Notes: generated by a model from the sequence alone, not told the origin. Shown: positions 16,473 through 25,443, numbered from the stretch's first letter. The stretch: DNA of 64,000 nt from an unidentified eubacterium SCB49 (GCA_000170815.1 ABCO01000003.1:248001-312000), one strand, 5' to 3'. A program made the numbers and translations.

Positions 16473-17408
16473 ATGACAATTACACAACTCAAATACGTAC
16501 TTGCTGTAGCAGAGCATAAAAATTTTACTAAAGCTGCGCAACATACTTTTGTAACACAGCCTACATTAAGTATGCAAATACAAAAACTAGAAGATGAGTT
16601 AAGTATTCTTATTTTTGATCGCTCTCGTAAACCTATTGAGTTAACACCAGTAGGTCAAAAAATTGTACAACAAGCTAAGAGTATTGTCAACGAAGCAGAT
16701 AGAATGCAAGATATTGTTGATCAAGAAAAAGGATTTATAGGCGGTGAATTTAAATTAGGTATTATTCCCACCATCATGCCTACACTTTTACCTATGTTTT
16801 TAAGAAACTTTACAAAAAAATACCCTAAAGTTCAATTAAAAATAGAAGAGCTAAACACAGAAGAGCTTGTCACTCGTTTAAAAGACGGACATCTAGATGC
16901 AGCAATTGCAGCAACGCCATTACTAGATGAAAAACTAAAAGAACGTGTACTTTATTACGAGCCTTTTGTAGGCTATATACCACAAAACCACCTGCTTTTT
17001 GAAAAGAAAAAAATTAGCATTGATGATCTAGATAATGATGACCTTTTATTGTTAGAAGACGGACATTGCTTTAGAGAAGGTGTACTCAATATTTGTAAAA
17101 ACAAAAATGCTATAAACCAAGATAGTTTTACACTAGAAAGTGGCAGTTTTGAAACCCTCATAAAATTATCACACGAAGGTCTTGGTATGACCCTTCTTCC
17201 CTATTTACACGCCGCAGAACTAAGTGAGGATCAACAAAAACAATTACGTTATTTTGAAGAGCCTTCTCCCGCTAGAGAAGTAAGTTTACTGTACCACAAA
17301 AGCGAACTCAAAATGCAAATAATTAATGCCCTTTACGATGTAATTGCTGGTGTTATTAGAGGAACAATTGCATTTACAGATGTTAAGATTATAAGTCCGC
17401 TTAAATAA
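16473..17408 (+). CDS. oxyR: OxyR, LysR-type peroxide sensor
   Basis: This is a 311-residue LysR-family regulator. The winged helix-turn-helix lies at about residues 1-60 (AVAEHKNFTKAAQHTFVTQPTLS). The effector domain carries the two peroxide-sensing cysteines in LLEDGHCFREGVLNIC. They fall at C199 and C208, the same numbering as the E. coli OxyR disulfide pair, which makes the specific assignment strong. OxyR activates catalase, peroxidase and iron-protection genes when oxidised. No target operon is adjacent; the nearest downstream gene is the convergent mazG. Confidence 0.93.
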   Translation: MTITQLKYVLAVAEHKNFTKAAQHTFVTQPTLSMQIQKLEDELSILIFDRSRKPIELTPVGQKIVQQAKSIVNEADRMQDIVDQEKGFIGGEFKLGIIPTIMPTLLPMFLRNFTKKYPKVQLKIEELNTEELVTRLKDGHLDAAIAATPLLDEKLKERVLYYEPFVGYIPQNHLLFEKKKISIDDLDNDDLLLLEDGHCFREGVLNICKNKNAINQDSFTLESGSFETLIKLSHEGLGMTLLPYLHAAELSEDQQKQLRYFEEPSPAREVSLLYHKSELKMQIINALYDVIAGVIRGTIAFTDVKIISPLK

Positions 17409-17440
17409 ACAAAAGACAACAAGAATTTGTTATTATAAAA

Positions 17441-18214
17441 CTATAGCCTTTTTGCCTCTTCCCAGTAGAGATCCATTTCTGCTAATGACATATCTTGTAA
17501 ATCTTTGCCCATTTCTTTAGCCTTTTTCTCTAAAAATTGGAAACGCTTAATAAATTTTTTATTGGTGCGTTCTAGCGCATTTTCTGGGTCTACTTTTAAA
17601 AAACGTGCATAATTAATCATAGAGAATAATACGTCTCCAAACTCATCTTCAATTTTCTCTTGATCGTTAGCTTCTATCTCAACTTGAAGCTCTGCCAGTT
17701 CTTCTTGTACTTTCTCAAAAACTTGGTGCGGTTCTTCCCAGTCAAAACCAACACCTGCAACTTTATCTTGTATTCTACTTGCTTTAACCAATGCCGGTAA
17801 AGATTTTGGCACACCTTCTAGCACACTATCTTTTCCTTCTTTTAACTTAAGACGTTCCCAATTTTGTTTTACTTCTTCTTCATCTGCAACAACGACGTCA
17901 CCATAAATATGAGGATGACGAGAGATTAGTTTTTCGCAGATTTCATTTGCGACATCAGCGATATCAAAATCCTTGGTTTCACTACCAATTTTTGCATAAA
18001 AAACAATATGTAACAGAAGATCACCGAGTTCTTTTTTAACTTCTACAAGATCATTATCCAAAATAGCATCACCAAGCTCATAGGTCTCTTCTATGGTAAG
18101 GTGTCTTAAGGTTTGCATGGTTTGCTTTTTATCCCACGGACATTGTGTACGTAGTTCGTCCATAATAGTGAGCAAACGATCAAAGGCTTTTAGTTGTTCT
18201 TGTCTAGTATTCAT
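17441..18214 (-). CDS. mazG: Nucleoside triphosphate pyrophosphohydrolase MazG
   Basis: The 257-residue product is taken from the ATG at 18214 (MNTRQEQLKAF); an upstream in-frame ATG adds an atypical leader. The protein has the two tandem MazG domains. Metal-binding acidic motifs are visible in the first (EETYELGDAI, then ELGDLLLHIVFYAKI) and the second (EELAELQVEI, then EFGDVLFSMINYARFL). It hydrolyses NTPs to NMPs and pyrophosphate, removing aberrant nucleotides and tuning the stringent response. It is preceded by the DUF5606-def-ruvX group on the same strand but separated from it by a terminator. Confidence 0.92.
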   Translation of the reverse strand: MNTRQEQLKAFDRLLTIMDELRTQCPWDKKQTMQTLRHLTIEETYELGDAILDNDLVEVKKELGDLLLHIVFYAKIGSETKDFDIADVANEICEKLISRHPHIYGDVVVADEEEVKQNWERLKLKEGKDSVLEGVPKSLPALVKASRIQDKVAGVGFDWEEPHQVFEKVQEELAELQVEIEANDQEKIEDEFGDVLFSMINYARFLKVDPENALERTNKKFIKRFQFLEKKAKEMGKDLQDMSLAEMDLYWEEAKRL

Positions 18215-18361
18215 TTTAAAAAAATATTTCAGCAAATCTATAGCATTATGGTCGCAAGGCAAACCTGAGTTATTAAATATAGTAAACAGGTAAATTTTAC
18301 ACGATCCAAATAGTAAGTATATTCACTTTTATGATGTGCTATTTTAGTATTTAGAAGCCAT

Positions 18362-18391
18362 AAAAAAACCGCCCTATACACATAAGGCGGT
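18362..18391 (-). terminator. Terminator after the ruvX-def-DUF5606 group
   Basis: The stem ACCGCC/GGCGGT with a 12-nt loop is followed, on the minus strand, by a seven-T run (18362-18368). It lies 84 bp downstream of the DUF5606 stop and before mazG, so mazG must have its own promoter or depend on read-through. Confidence 0.78.
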
Positions 18392-18474
18392 AATATTTTC
18401 TATATCAAATAAGGTTTAGCAACAATTGCTTTTAGCGTTACTAAGCCCCTTATTTTAAGAGTCTTGCTTTTGTA

Positions 18475-18885
18475 TTATTTAGCAGTCTCTTTTTTTGGTG
18501 CTTCAAAGTTTGTAAGCCCTTTTTTAACCAGTATGTTATACCACTGTACTACTTTTTTAATATCACTAGCATATACTCTATCTTCATCATATTCTGGTAA
18601 AATTTCAAAGAAAAACTCTTCTAACTCATCCTTAGATGATTTATGATTAATAGTTTCTCCTCCATTTTCTTTTTCAGAAATCTTTTTAAAAACTTCTCGT
18701 AAAGGAAGTTCTTCAGATGTTGTATAAATTGCAATTTCAGATAATAAGCTCACATTGTTTTGTGCACTTACATTGATCTTTTTGTTATCTACTAACGATT
18801 CTGCTAAAAAACCACCACGTGTTTGGTTTCTTAATACATATAATCCTGGCTTACCAGTTATCGACATTATTTTTTCTAAACTCAT
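18475..18885 (-). CDS. DUF5606-domain protein
   Basis: The 136-residue product is taken from the ATG at 18885 (MSLEKIMSITGKPGLY), which matches the usual start of this family; the in-frame codon at 18912 adds nine atypical residues. The N-terminal half is SH3-like in character (ITGKPGLYVLRNQTRGGFLAESL), and a helical C-terminus ends in a basic tail. It is a small cytosolic protein of unknown function found almost only in Bacteroidota, regularly next to peptide deformylase and ruvX as here, which hints at a link with translation or DNA repair. Confidence 0.82.
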   Translation of the reverse strand: MSLEKIMSITGKPGLYVLRNQTRGGFLAESLVDNKKINVSAQNNVSLLSEIAIYTTSEELPLREVFKKISEKENGGETINHKSSKDELEEFFFEILPEYDEDRVYASDIKKVVQWYNILVKKGLTNFEAPKKETAK

Positions 18886-18944
18886 ATAATAATTTTCCTT
18901 TAAGAGAGACAAATATCTTGTGTTTCAACTAATTTTACAAGAAC

Positions 18945-19535
18945 TTAACGTTTCTTTTTCTTATTTGGGTATTTCATTCTGTAACCAATATTCGTTTTAC
19001 CCTTACTTATATCTTCTAATCTTCTCTTAATCAGTCTTTTCTTTAATTGAGACAATTTATCAGTAAAAAGTATTCCTTCTATATGATCGTACTCATGTTG
19101 TATCACTCTTGCAGCTAATCCCGTAAATTTTTCTGTATGCTTCTTAAAATCTTCGTCATAATACTCAATTACGATGTCTGGTTTTCTAAAAACATCTTCA
19201 CGTACATCTGGAATACTTAAGCAACCTTCATTAAAAGCCCACTCATCACCTGTTTCTTCAATTATCTTTGCGTTAATAAACGTTTGTTTAAAAGTAGACA
19301 AGAACTCTTGTTCTGCAGGATCTAGTTCGTCATCATCAGAAAAAGGAGATGCATCTACAATAAATATTCTGATGGGTAACCCAATTTGAGGTGCCGCAAG
19401 ACCAACTCCACTAGCATTATACATTGTCTCATACATGTTAGCTAGCAACTCATCTAACTCAGGATAGTCTTTATCTATATCTTTTGCTAATTTTTTTAAC
19501 ACGGGAGCTCCGTACGCCACAATAGGTAATATCAT
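18945..19535 (-). CDS. def: Peptide deformylase
   Basis: The 196-residue product is taken from the ATG at 19535 (MILPIVAYG); the frame extends to 19559 but the shorter start matches the family. All three catalytic motifs are present: GVGLAAPQIG, EGCLS with the metal-binding Cys, and QHEYDH with the metal-binding histidines and catalytic Glu. It removes the formyl group from nascent proteins at the ribosome. It lies between ruvX and the DUF5606 gene on one strand and is probably co-transcribed with them. Confidence 0.95.
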   Translation of the reverse strand: MILPIVAYGAPVLKKLAKDIDKDYPELDELLANMYETMYNASGVGLAAPQIGLPIRIFIVDASPFSDDDELDPAEQEFLSTFKQTFINAKIIEETGDEWAFNEGCLSIPDVREDVFRKPDIVIEYYDEDFKKHTEKFTGLAARVIQHEYDHIEGILFTDKLSQLKKRLIKRRLEDISKGKTNIGYRMKYPNKKKKR

Positions 19536-19663
19536 TTTCTTATATATTTTCGAAAACATTTCATTTCAAAAATGTTCTCTTGTTTATTAATTCTTTTTTT
19601 AGCTATGAGAATTTTGTTTTAGCCTTTAAACAAATTCCTTTTTCTTCTACTACTTCGGTATCT

Positions 19664-20074
19664 TTACCTATGTCCCATAAATTCCTGCAATATAATTGTC
19701 GCAGCTATTTCATCTACAAGTGCTTTATTTCTTCTCTGCTTTTTTTTCAAGCCACTATCAATCATAGTTTGAAAAGCCATTTTACTGGTATATCGCTCAT
19801 CTTGTCGATGTATAGGTAAAAGAGGATATAATTTGACAAAGCGTTTCAAGAATTTCTGAATCTCTTCTTCTATACTTGACGGAGTGCCATCTTTTTGTGT
19901 AGGCTCACCTACAACCAAAGCCGTTACATTTTCGTTTGCTAAATACGATTCTAAAAAAGGTAAAAGTTTACTGGTCTCAACAGTTGTCAGACCAGATGCG
20001 ATGATCTGCATTTCGTCTGTAACAGCTATTCCTGTTCGTTTACCTCCATAATCTATTGCTAGAATTCTTCCCAT
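19664..20074 (-). CDS. ruvX: RuvX/YqgF, putative Holliday junction resolvase
   Basis: This 136-residue RNase H-fold nuclease has the motifs AIDYGGKRTGIAVTD, VVGEPTQKDG, DERYTS and VDEIAATIIL, which supply the catalytic acidic residues. Members are essential in many bacteria and process pre-16S rRNA 5' ends and/or branched DNA. It is the first gene of the minus-strand group with def and DUF5606, and diverges from dapD. Confidence 0.92.
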   Translation of the reverse strand: MGRILAIDYGGKRTGIAVTDEMQIIASGLTTVETSKLLPFLESYLANENVTALVVGEPTQKDGTPSSIEEEIQKFLKRFVKLYPLLPIHRQDERYTSKMAFQTMIDSGLKKKQRRNKALVDEIAATIILQEFMGHR

Positions 20075-20082
20075 AGATTTTA

Positions 20083-20090
20083 CAAAAATA
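20083..20090 (-). promoter_or_regulatory. Putative -7 element of ruvX
   Basis: A perfect TATTTTTG on the minus strand ends 8 nt before the ruvX ATG, so any transcript would have a leader of only a few nucleotides. A clear -33 TTTG is lacking. Confidence 0.45.
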
Positions 20091-20141
20091 AGGCTTCTAT
20101 AAATAGTATGCTATTTTGATTCCCATTTTCGATAGAGACCG

Positions 20142-20210
20142 TATATTTGTGCAAAAAATAAGGAGCTATGTGGCTTTATTAAAGATGCACAACGCTACTT
20201 TTAAAAAGTA
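20142..20210 (+). promoter_or_regulatory. Putative dapD promoter and long 5' leader
   Basis: A perfect -7 TATATTTG (20142-20149) lies about 160 bp before the dapD ATG; a TTTG upstream is spaced 23 bp, longer than ideal. The leader contains AGGAG followed by a four-codon frame (ATG-TGG-CTT-TAT-stop at 20168-20182) and a 7-bp palindrome TACTTTT/AAAAGTA (20196-20210). Regulation of lysine or diaminopimelate synthesis through this leader is possible but unproven. Confidence 0.35.
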
Positions 20211-20307
20211 CAGTCTAATTACTTAAACATTTTATTGTTTTATTGGCCTTAGTCTGCACTCACAATTACATTTACTTTTATTATAAAAACATTTTACAAG
20301 AGCAATA

Positions 20308-21123
20308 ATGACTGAATTAAGAAATATTATAGAAACGGCTTGGGAAGATCGTTCAAAACTTACCGAAACGATTACAATTAACGCCATTAGAGAAGTAGTA
20401 GATTTATGCGACAAAGGAGAACTTCGTTGTGCAGAACCTACAGCTACGGGTTGGCAAGTAAACGAATGGGTAAAAAAAGCAGTTGTATTATATTTCCCTA
20501 TTCAGAAAATGGAAACTTTAGAAGCTGGTATTTTTGAGTACCACGATAAAATTCCACTAAAAAGAAATTATCAAGAACGCGGTATTCGTGTTGTTCCTAA
20601 TGCAGTAGCGCGTCACGGTGCTTATATTTCTAAAGGGGTTATTATGATGCCTAGTTATGTAAATATAGGAGCCTACGTAGATGAAGGAACTATGGTAGAT
20701 ACTTGGGCAACTGTTGGTAGTTGTGCTCAAATAGGTAAAAACGTACACTTAAGTGGTGGTGTAGGTATTGGTGGAGTTTTAGAGCCTCTACAAGCTGCTC
20801 CTGTAATTATAGAAGATAATGCTTTTATCGGTTCACGCTGTATCGTTGTTGAAGGAGTAAGAGTAGAAAGCGAAGCCGTACTAGGTGCTAATGTTGTACT
20901 AACTGCTTCTACAAAAATAATTGACGTAACAGGAGAAACTCCTGTAGAAACAAACGGACTAGTACCTGCAAGATCTGTTGTGATTCCTGGTAGTTACACT
21001 AAGAAGTTTCCTGCTGGAGATTATAATGTTCCTTGCGCTCTTATCATTGGTAAACGTAAAGAAAGTACAAACAAAAAGACTTCACTTAACGATGCTTTAA
21101 GAGAGTATGATGTAGCGGTTTAA
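20308..21123 (+). CDS. dapD: Tetrahydrodipicolinate N-succinyltransferase DapD
   Basis: This 271-residue enzyme of the succinylase branch transfers a succinyl group from succinyl-CoA to tetrahydrodipicolinate on the way to meso-diaminopimelate and lysine. The left-handed beta-helix hexapeptide repeats are visible (MMPSYVNIGAYVDEGTMVDTWATVGS, shown here in part). Family signatures GGVGIGGVLEP and GSRCIVVEGV follow. Length is normal. It lies 8 bp upstream of the glycosyltransferase fusion gene, so it may share its transcript with the surface-glycan cluster. Confidence 0.95.
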   Translation: MTELRNIIETAWEDRSKLTETITINAIREVVDLCDKGELRCAEPTATGWQVNEWVKKAVVLYFPIQKMETLEAGIFEYHDKIPLKRNYQERGIRVVPNAVARHGAYISKGVIMMPSYVNIGAYVDEGTMVDTWATVGSCAQIGKNVHLSGGVGIGGVLEPLQAAPVIIEDNAFIGSRCIVVEGVRVESEAVLGANVVLTASTKIIDVTGETPVETNGLVPARSVVIPGSYTKKFPAGDYNVPCALIIGKRKESTNKKTSLNDALREYDVAV

Positions 21124-21130
21124 GTCTTTT

Positions 21131-22972
21131 ATGAAAGTATTAATTATCCAACAAAAAATGATAGGTGACGTTTTAACGTCTACCATTCTCTTTGAAATTC
21201 TCAAAGAGCACTACCCTACATCAGAGTTACATTTTTTGGTTAATACCGGAACAATTCCTGTTGTTCAAAACAATCCGTTAATAGATAAGATTGTAGAATT
21301 TACGGTTGAAATGAACAGCGATAAAAAAGCTTTTAAACAGCTTCGCGAAAATATTAAAGCAGAAAAATACGATGTAGTTATTGATGCGTATTCAAAAATA
21401 AGCAGTGCTTGGATTGCTAAAACATCTGGTGCAAAATATCGTATTTCTTATAACAAATGGTACACGGCCGTAGCATATTCACATACCGTACAAAGGCAAA
21501 CATTATCACTTTCTGCTGCGGGCTTAGCTATAGAAAATAGATATAAACTGCTACAGCCACTGCTTGATGTTGAGCATAGCAGACGCCAACCCAAAATTTA
21601 TCTTACATCTCAAGAAAAAGAAGATGCAAAAGCTTTATTGGTTAACAGTGGTGTAAATTTTAATGAGAAAATATACATGATTAGCGTTTTAGGTAGCGAT
21701 ACCTTTAAAACCTACCCGCTAGCATATATGGCTGTATTGCTGGATTACCTTGTTAAAACTACAAATGCTACCCTTCTTTTTAACTACATCCCTGCACAGG
21801 AAAAAGATGCTAAAAAGCTGTATCAATTATGTACTCCTAAAACTCAAAAAGCAATTCGTTTAGATATCTTCGGAAAAAGTCTGCGATCATTCATTGCGCT
21901 TACTTCACAGTGTGATGCTTTAATAGGTAACGAGGGCGGTGCCGTAAATATGGCAAAAGCAATCAGCATACCTACTTTTTCAATATTTTGCCCTTGGATC
22001 AAAAAAGGTTCTTGGAATATTTATGAAGATGGACTAAAAAATGTATCAGTTCACTTATTTGATTATATAGATTATCATCCGCATTTTTCTAATAAGAAAT
22101 CTGCGAAAAGCAAAGCAGCTACTCAATATCAAAAATTTGAGCCTTCGTTTATTATTCCGAAATTACACGAATTTGTAACCGGTGAAATAATAACACCACA
22201 AGAGCAAGAATACTCTGCAACCGTTATTACTTTTAATGAAGAGAAAAACATTGCACGTTGTATCGAGTCCTTATTACCGGTAACAAAAGACATAGTCATC
22301 TTAGACTCTTTTAGTACTGATAAAACACAAGAAATCTGCGAACGATATCCTGTTAGATTTGAACAACAAGCTTTTGAAGGGCACATACAACAAAAAAATG
22401 CTGCAATTGATCTGGCTAAAAACAATAGGATAATATCTCTAGATGCAGATGAAGCGTTAAGTAAAGAACTACAAGCTTCTATATTACGATTAAAAAACAA
22501 TTGGGACTGCAATGGCTATTTAGCACAGCGCTATAATAATTATTGCGGACAATGGATACAATTTTCTGGCTGGAACCCTGACAGAAAACTACGTGTTTTT
22601 GATAGAAGGTACGCTAGATGGGGAGGTATTAACCCACATGATACCATACAGTTAGGAGAAAAATGTAAAAAGAAAGTTATAGAAGGTTCTATTTTGCATT
22701 GGGTACATACCTCATATGAACAACACAGTCTAAAAGTGCATAAATTTTCTACCATTGCGGCTAAAGAATACTATGACTTAGGAAGAAAATCTACTATTGC
22801 AGAAATTATCTTAAAACCAACCTGGACCTTTTTTAAAGGATATATCTTTCGCTTAGGAATACTTGACGGATTTAATGGTTTTGTAATTTGTACCTTTAGC
22901 GCATATACTACGTTCTTAAAATATTTAAAGTTACGTCAACTTATTAAAAACAACTCAAAAATTAACTCATGA
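21131..22972 (+). CDS. GT9-GT2 fusion glycosyltransferase
   Basis: This 613-residue protein joins two glycosyltransferases. Residues 1-350 form a GT9/heptosyltransferase unit (MKVLIIQQKMIGDVLTS, SVLGSDTFKTYP, and the nucleotide-sugar motif ALIGNEGGAVNMA near 264-275). Residues about 361-613 form a GT2 unit like the lipopolysaccharide-core WaaE/KdtX enzymes (ATVITFNEEKNI, DSFSTDKT 392-399, catalytic LDADE 437-441, FRLGILDGFNGFVI). The two would be expected to add consecutive or linked sugars to the LPS core at the inner membrane. It overlaps the next gene by 4 bp (ATGA). The fusion is uninterrupted and in one frame. Confidence 0.87.
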   Translation: MKVLIIQQKMIGDVLTSTILFEILKEHYPTSELHFLVNTGTIPVVQNNPLIDKIVEFTVEMNSDKKAFKQLRENIKAEKYDVVIDAYSKISSAWIAKTSGAKYRISYNKWYTAVAYSHTVQRQTLSLSAAGLAIENRYKLLQPLLDVEHSRRQPKIYLTSQEKEDAKALLVNSGVNFNEKIYMISVLGSDTFKTYPLAYMAVLLDYLVKTTNATLLFNYIPAQEKDAKKLYQLCTPKTQKAIRLDIFGKSLRSFIALTSQCDALIGNEGGAVNMAKAISIPTFSIFCPWIKKGSWNIYEDGLKNVSVHLFDYIDYHPHFSNKKSAKSKAATQYQKFEPSFIIPKLHEFVTGEIITPQEQEYSATVITFNEEKNIARCIESLLPVTKDIVILDSFSTDKTQEICERYPVRFEQQAFEGHIQQKNAAIDLAKNNRIISLDADEALSKELQASILRLKNNWDCNGYLAQRYNNYCGQWIQFSGWNPDRKLRVFDRRYARWGGINPHDTIQLGEKCKKKVIEGSILHWVHTSYEQHSLKVHKFSTIAAKEYYDLGRKSTIAEIILKPTWTFFKGYIFRLGILDGFNGFVICTFSAYTTFLKYLKLRQLIKNNSKINS

Positions 22973-23658
22973 AGTTAGTCATTTTAGCAGCCGGTATCGG
23001 TTCTAGATTAGGAAATCCATTTCCAAAACCACTTACCCCTTTAAGCAACGGAAAGAGCATCATGCAAATGATGACAGAAAATATTGGTCATTATTTTTCT
23101 TTAGAAAATCTATTCACTGTAGTCGGTTTTAAAAAGAACAGTATTATGGAAGCTTTCCCACAAATGGCGTACGTGTACAACCCATATTTTGATCAAACTA
23201 ATACTTCAAAAAGTTTGATTTTAGCACTTCGTAAATGTCAAGGAGAAAGTGTACTTTGGTTTAATGGGGATGTTGTATTTGACAGAAAATTAATAGAAAT
23301 ATTACTTCCACATATAGAAGAAGACATCTCTTTTGTCTCTGTAAACACCGAGTCTGTAGCCGAAGAAGAAGTAAAATACACCTTAGAAAACGGTTTTATT
23401 AATAAGCTTTCTAAAGAAGTAAAAAATGGTTTAGGTGAGGCTGTTGGTGTTAATTATATCTCTAAAAAAGATTTAAATCATTTTATCAATAGACTAGAAG
23501 AGTGTGATGCTAACGACTATTTTGAGCGAGGACTTGAATTAATGATAGAAAAAGATGGAGCAAAGGTAAAAGCCGTAGACATCTCTCAGTTTAACTGTAT
23601 GGAAATTGATTTTAAGGAAGACTTAGAAAACGTAAATAAATTTTTAGCTGAAAAATAA
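22969..23658 (+). CDS. LicC-like sugar- or polyol-phosphate nucleotidyltransferase
   Basis: This 229-residue protein has the NTP-transferase signature at the start (VILAAGIGSRLG..PFPKPLTPL) and the metal-binding WFNGDVVFD near 97-105. The middle motif YNPYFDQTNTSKSLILAL resembles phosphocholine cytidylyltransferase LicC more than dTDP- or UDP-sugar enzymes. With a CDP-glycerol-type transferase immediately downstream (1-bp overlap), a CTP-dependent activation of a polyol or choline phosphate is a reasonable inference. A generic nucleotide-sugar pyrophosphorylase is the alternative. Confidence 0.78.
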   Translation: MKLVILAAGIGSRLGNPFPKPLTPLSNGKSIMQMMTENIGHYFSLENLFTVVGFKKNSIMEAFPQMAYVYNPYFDQTNTSKSLILALRKCQGESVLWFNGDVVFDRKLIEILLPHIEEDISFVSVNTESVAEEEVKYTLENGFINKLSKEVKNGLGEAVGVNYISKKDLNHFINRLEECDANDYFERGLELMIEKDGAKVKAVDISQFNCMEIDFKEDLENVNKFLAEK

Positions 23659-24506
23659 TGAAGGTTGTACTCTTTTGCCAAAACGCCTATTGTTTTGAAA
23701 TAATGCGCCCCATTATGGCAGTATTAAAAGAAAGAAACGATACCTACACTTGGTTTATCACACCTAAACTAGCAAGCTTATTTCCTTTTAATGACGAACC
23801 TGTAACACAGAGTATTCAGGAAATCATTGATTTTAAAAGTGATGCAATTCTATGTCCTGGAAATGAGGTGCCACATTTTTTAAGAGGCGTTAAAGTCCAA
23901 ATTTTTCACGGGCTTGCAGGAGAGAAAAAAGGGCATTTTAGAATACGTCATTATTTTGATCTCTACCTCACACAAGGTCCTTATTTTACGAGCCGTTTTA
24001 ATGCTTTTAAAGAAAAACACAAAAACTTTGAAGTAGTACAAACAGGTTGGTCTAAACTTGATGCCTATCTTTTAAATAAAGCAACATTACTTTCAGAAAA
24101 AAAAGAACTTCTAGCCAATCTTAATGCAGAGAAAGTAATACTCTACGCTCCTACGTTTTCACCTTCTCTCACATCTGCAGCACACTTAAAGAACCAAATA
24201 GAAACACTTGCAAAACAGGGAAAGTATGTTATAAACATTAAATTTCATGATTTAATGGCACAAGAGTTTATCGACTTTTACAAAAATCTTGCTGAGAGAT
24301 ATGAAAACGTTTTTTTTAAAGAAGACAGAAATATCGTTGCACAATTTATAGTAGCAGATCTACTAATAAGTGACACATCATCTGTAATTTACGAATTTTT
24401 ATTATTAGATAAACCTGTAATAACGCTCAATAATATTTCAGAAAACATACGTTGGGATAACATTAAAGATCCCGATAAATTAGCTGAAGCTGTGCTACAA
24501 ATTTAG
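23658..24506 (+). CDS. CDP-glycerol glycerophosphotransferase-like protein, truncated by frameshift
   Basis: The 282 residues visible match the TagB/TarF-like family: IFHGLAGEKKG (polymerase active-site His), VQTGWSKLD, VILYAPTFSPS, and the C-terminal SDTSSVIYEFLLLDKP. Such enzymes transfer glycerol- or ribitol-phosphate from the CDP form to a glycan. In Bacteroidota they probably decorate LPS or capsule. The frame stops at a TAG just after the last conserved block, and about 60 more family-like residues follow in other frames (see the next entry). The protein may still fold, because the known catalytic blocks are complete. Confidence 0.8.
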   Translation: MKVVLFCQNAYCFEIMRPIMAVLKERNDTYTWFITPKLASLFPFNDEPVTQSIQEIIDFKSDAILCPGNEVPHFLRGVKVQIFHGLAGEKKGHFRIRHYFDLYLTQGPYFTSRFNAFKEKHKNFEVVQTGWSKLDAYLLNKATLLSEKKELLANLNAEKVILYAPTFSPSLTSAAHLKNQIETLAKQGKYVINIKFHDLMAQEFIDFYKNLAERYENVFFKEDRNIVAQFIVADLLISDTSSVIYEFLLLDKPVITLNNISENIRWDNIKDPDKLAEAVLQI

Positions 24507-24690
24507 ACGAAGATCCGTATAAAGAGAACGAGCAAAAGTAATCGAAGAATACCACCCCTATCAAGACGGAAAATCTTCCGAACGTATGATCGATGCTATT
24601 GAAGATTATATTTCTAAAAATGGAGTGCCAGAAAAAAGGAAACTTTCTCTTTTCAGAAAATATAAAATTAACAAGCTGTTTAAAAGGTAA
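24501..24690 (+). pseudogene. Frameshifted 3' end of the glycerophosphotransferase gene
   Basis: After the TAG at 24504-24506 a second frame (from 24503) reads LDEDPYKENEQ. A third frame (from about 24523) reads RERAKVIEEYHPYQDGKSS and continues to a TAA at 24688-24690, exactly abutting the next gene. This continues the protein's C-terminus. Two single-base losses, near 24502 and near 24521-24528, or two sequencing errors would explain it. Confidence 0.78.
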
Positions 24691-25443
24691 TTAACCTAGC
24701 TTAAATCTTTTTTTCCAACGTTTTTTACGGTAAAATTTTTCTTGAAAAACTGCAGTGTATTTCCACATTTGACTAAACACTTTGTCATAATCAAGGCCGG
24801 TTAATTTTGCATACTCATCACTCATTATCGCCACCATATCTTTTTTTGAAGTGATTCTAGAAAAATTGATAATACGCTCATCAAAAGTGAGATCTTTAAA
24901 TTCCATTCTGTTAAGGTCAACCAAGAAAAAATCATAATCATCTCCGTTTTTCTTGATTAAAGTATTGCCAGGCGAATGATCTTTAAACAGAATATTATTT
25001 TCGTGAAGCAAATGGGTAAATGCTGTAAATTTTCGGAGAATTTCTTCTCTATTTGGATAGTTAGGATCTAAAATAAGTGATCTAAATGTGATATCTGCAT
25101 CTAATTGTTCACTTACATAATAGCTTTTATTAAAGAGTAACGTATTCTTTTCTTCAAAAAAACCTACCGGATGTGGTGTTCCAATACCATTTTTTAATAA
25201 ATAGCTTGCATTTTCAAAAGAACGTTCTGCTTTAGATTTTCTAAAAAACTTATAAGCGACACGATTCACCAAATTAGGTATTTTAAAAGACTTTACGTTT
25301 AAAAGTTGGTCGTCAAGGCGCAATACCTTTATAACATTACGTCGTCCGTCATTGAGCATTTCACCTTCATTCTCAAAATTAGAGAGTAAATTTAAAACGG
25401 CTTCTTGCTGATCCTTATATTTATTTGAAAACTGAAAATTCAC
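24691..25443 (-). CDS. LPS (Kdo) kinase-like protein, InaA/WaaP family
   Basis: This is a 250-residue protein kinase-fold protein. The catalytic-loop equivalent is FKDHSPGN (Asp and Asn retained), and the metal-binding Asp lies in FFLVDLNRM. The N-terminal lobe is Lys/Arg-rich. Family members phosphorylate Kdo or heptose in the LPS inner core at the cytosolic face of the membrane. The start is a GTG at 25443; a promoter -7 element ends only 4 bp upstream, so the message would be leaderless. It is convergent with, and abuts, the broken glycerophosphotransferase gene, and lies in a surface-glycan cluster. Confidence 0.8.
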   Translation of the reverse strand: MNFQFSNKYKDQQEAVLNLLSNFENEGEMLNDGRRNVIKVLRLDDQLLNVKSFKIPNLVNRVAYKFFRKSKAERSFENASYLLKNGIGTPHPVGFFEEKNTLLFNKSYYVSEQLDADITFRSLILDPNYPNREEILRKFTAFTHLLHENNILFKDHSPGNTLIKKNGDDYDFFLVDLNRMEFKDLTFDERIINFSRITSKKDMVAIMSDEYAKLTGLDYDKVFSQMWKYTAVFQEKFYRKKRWKKRFKLG

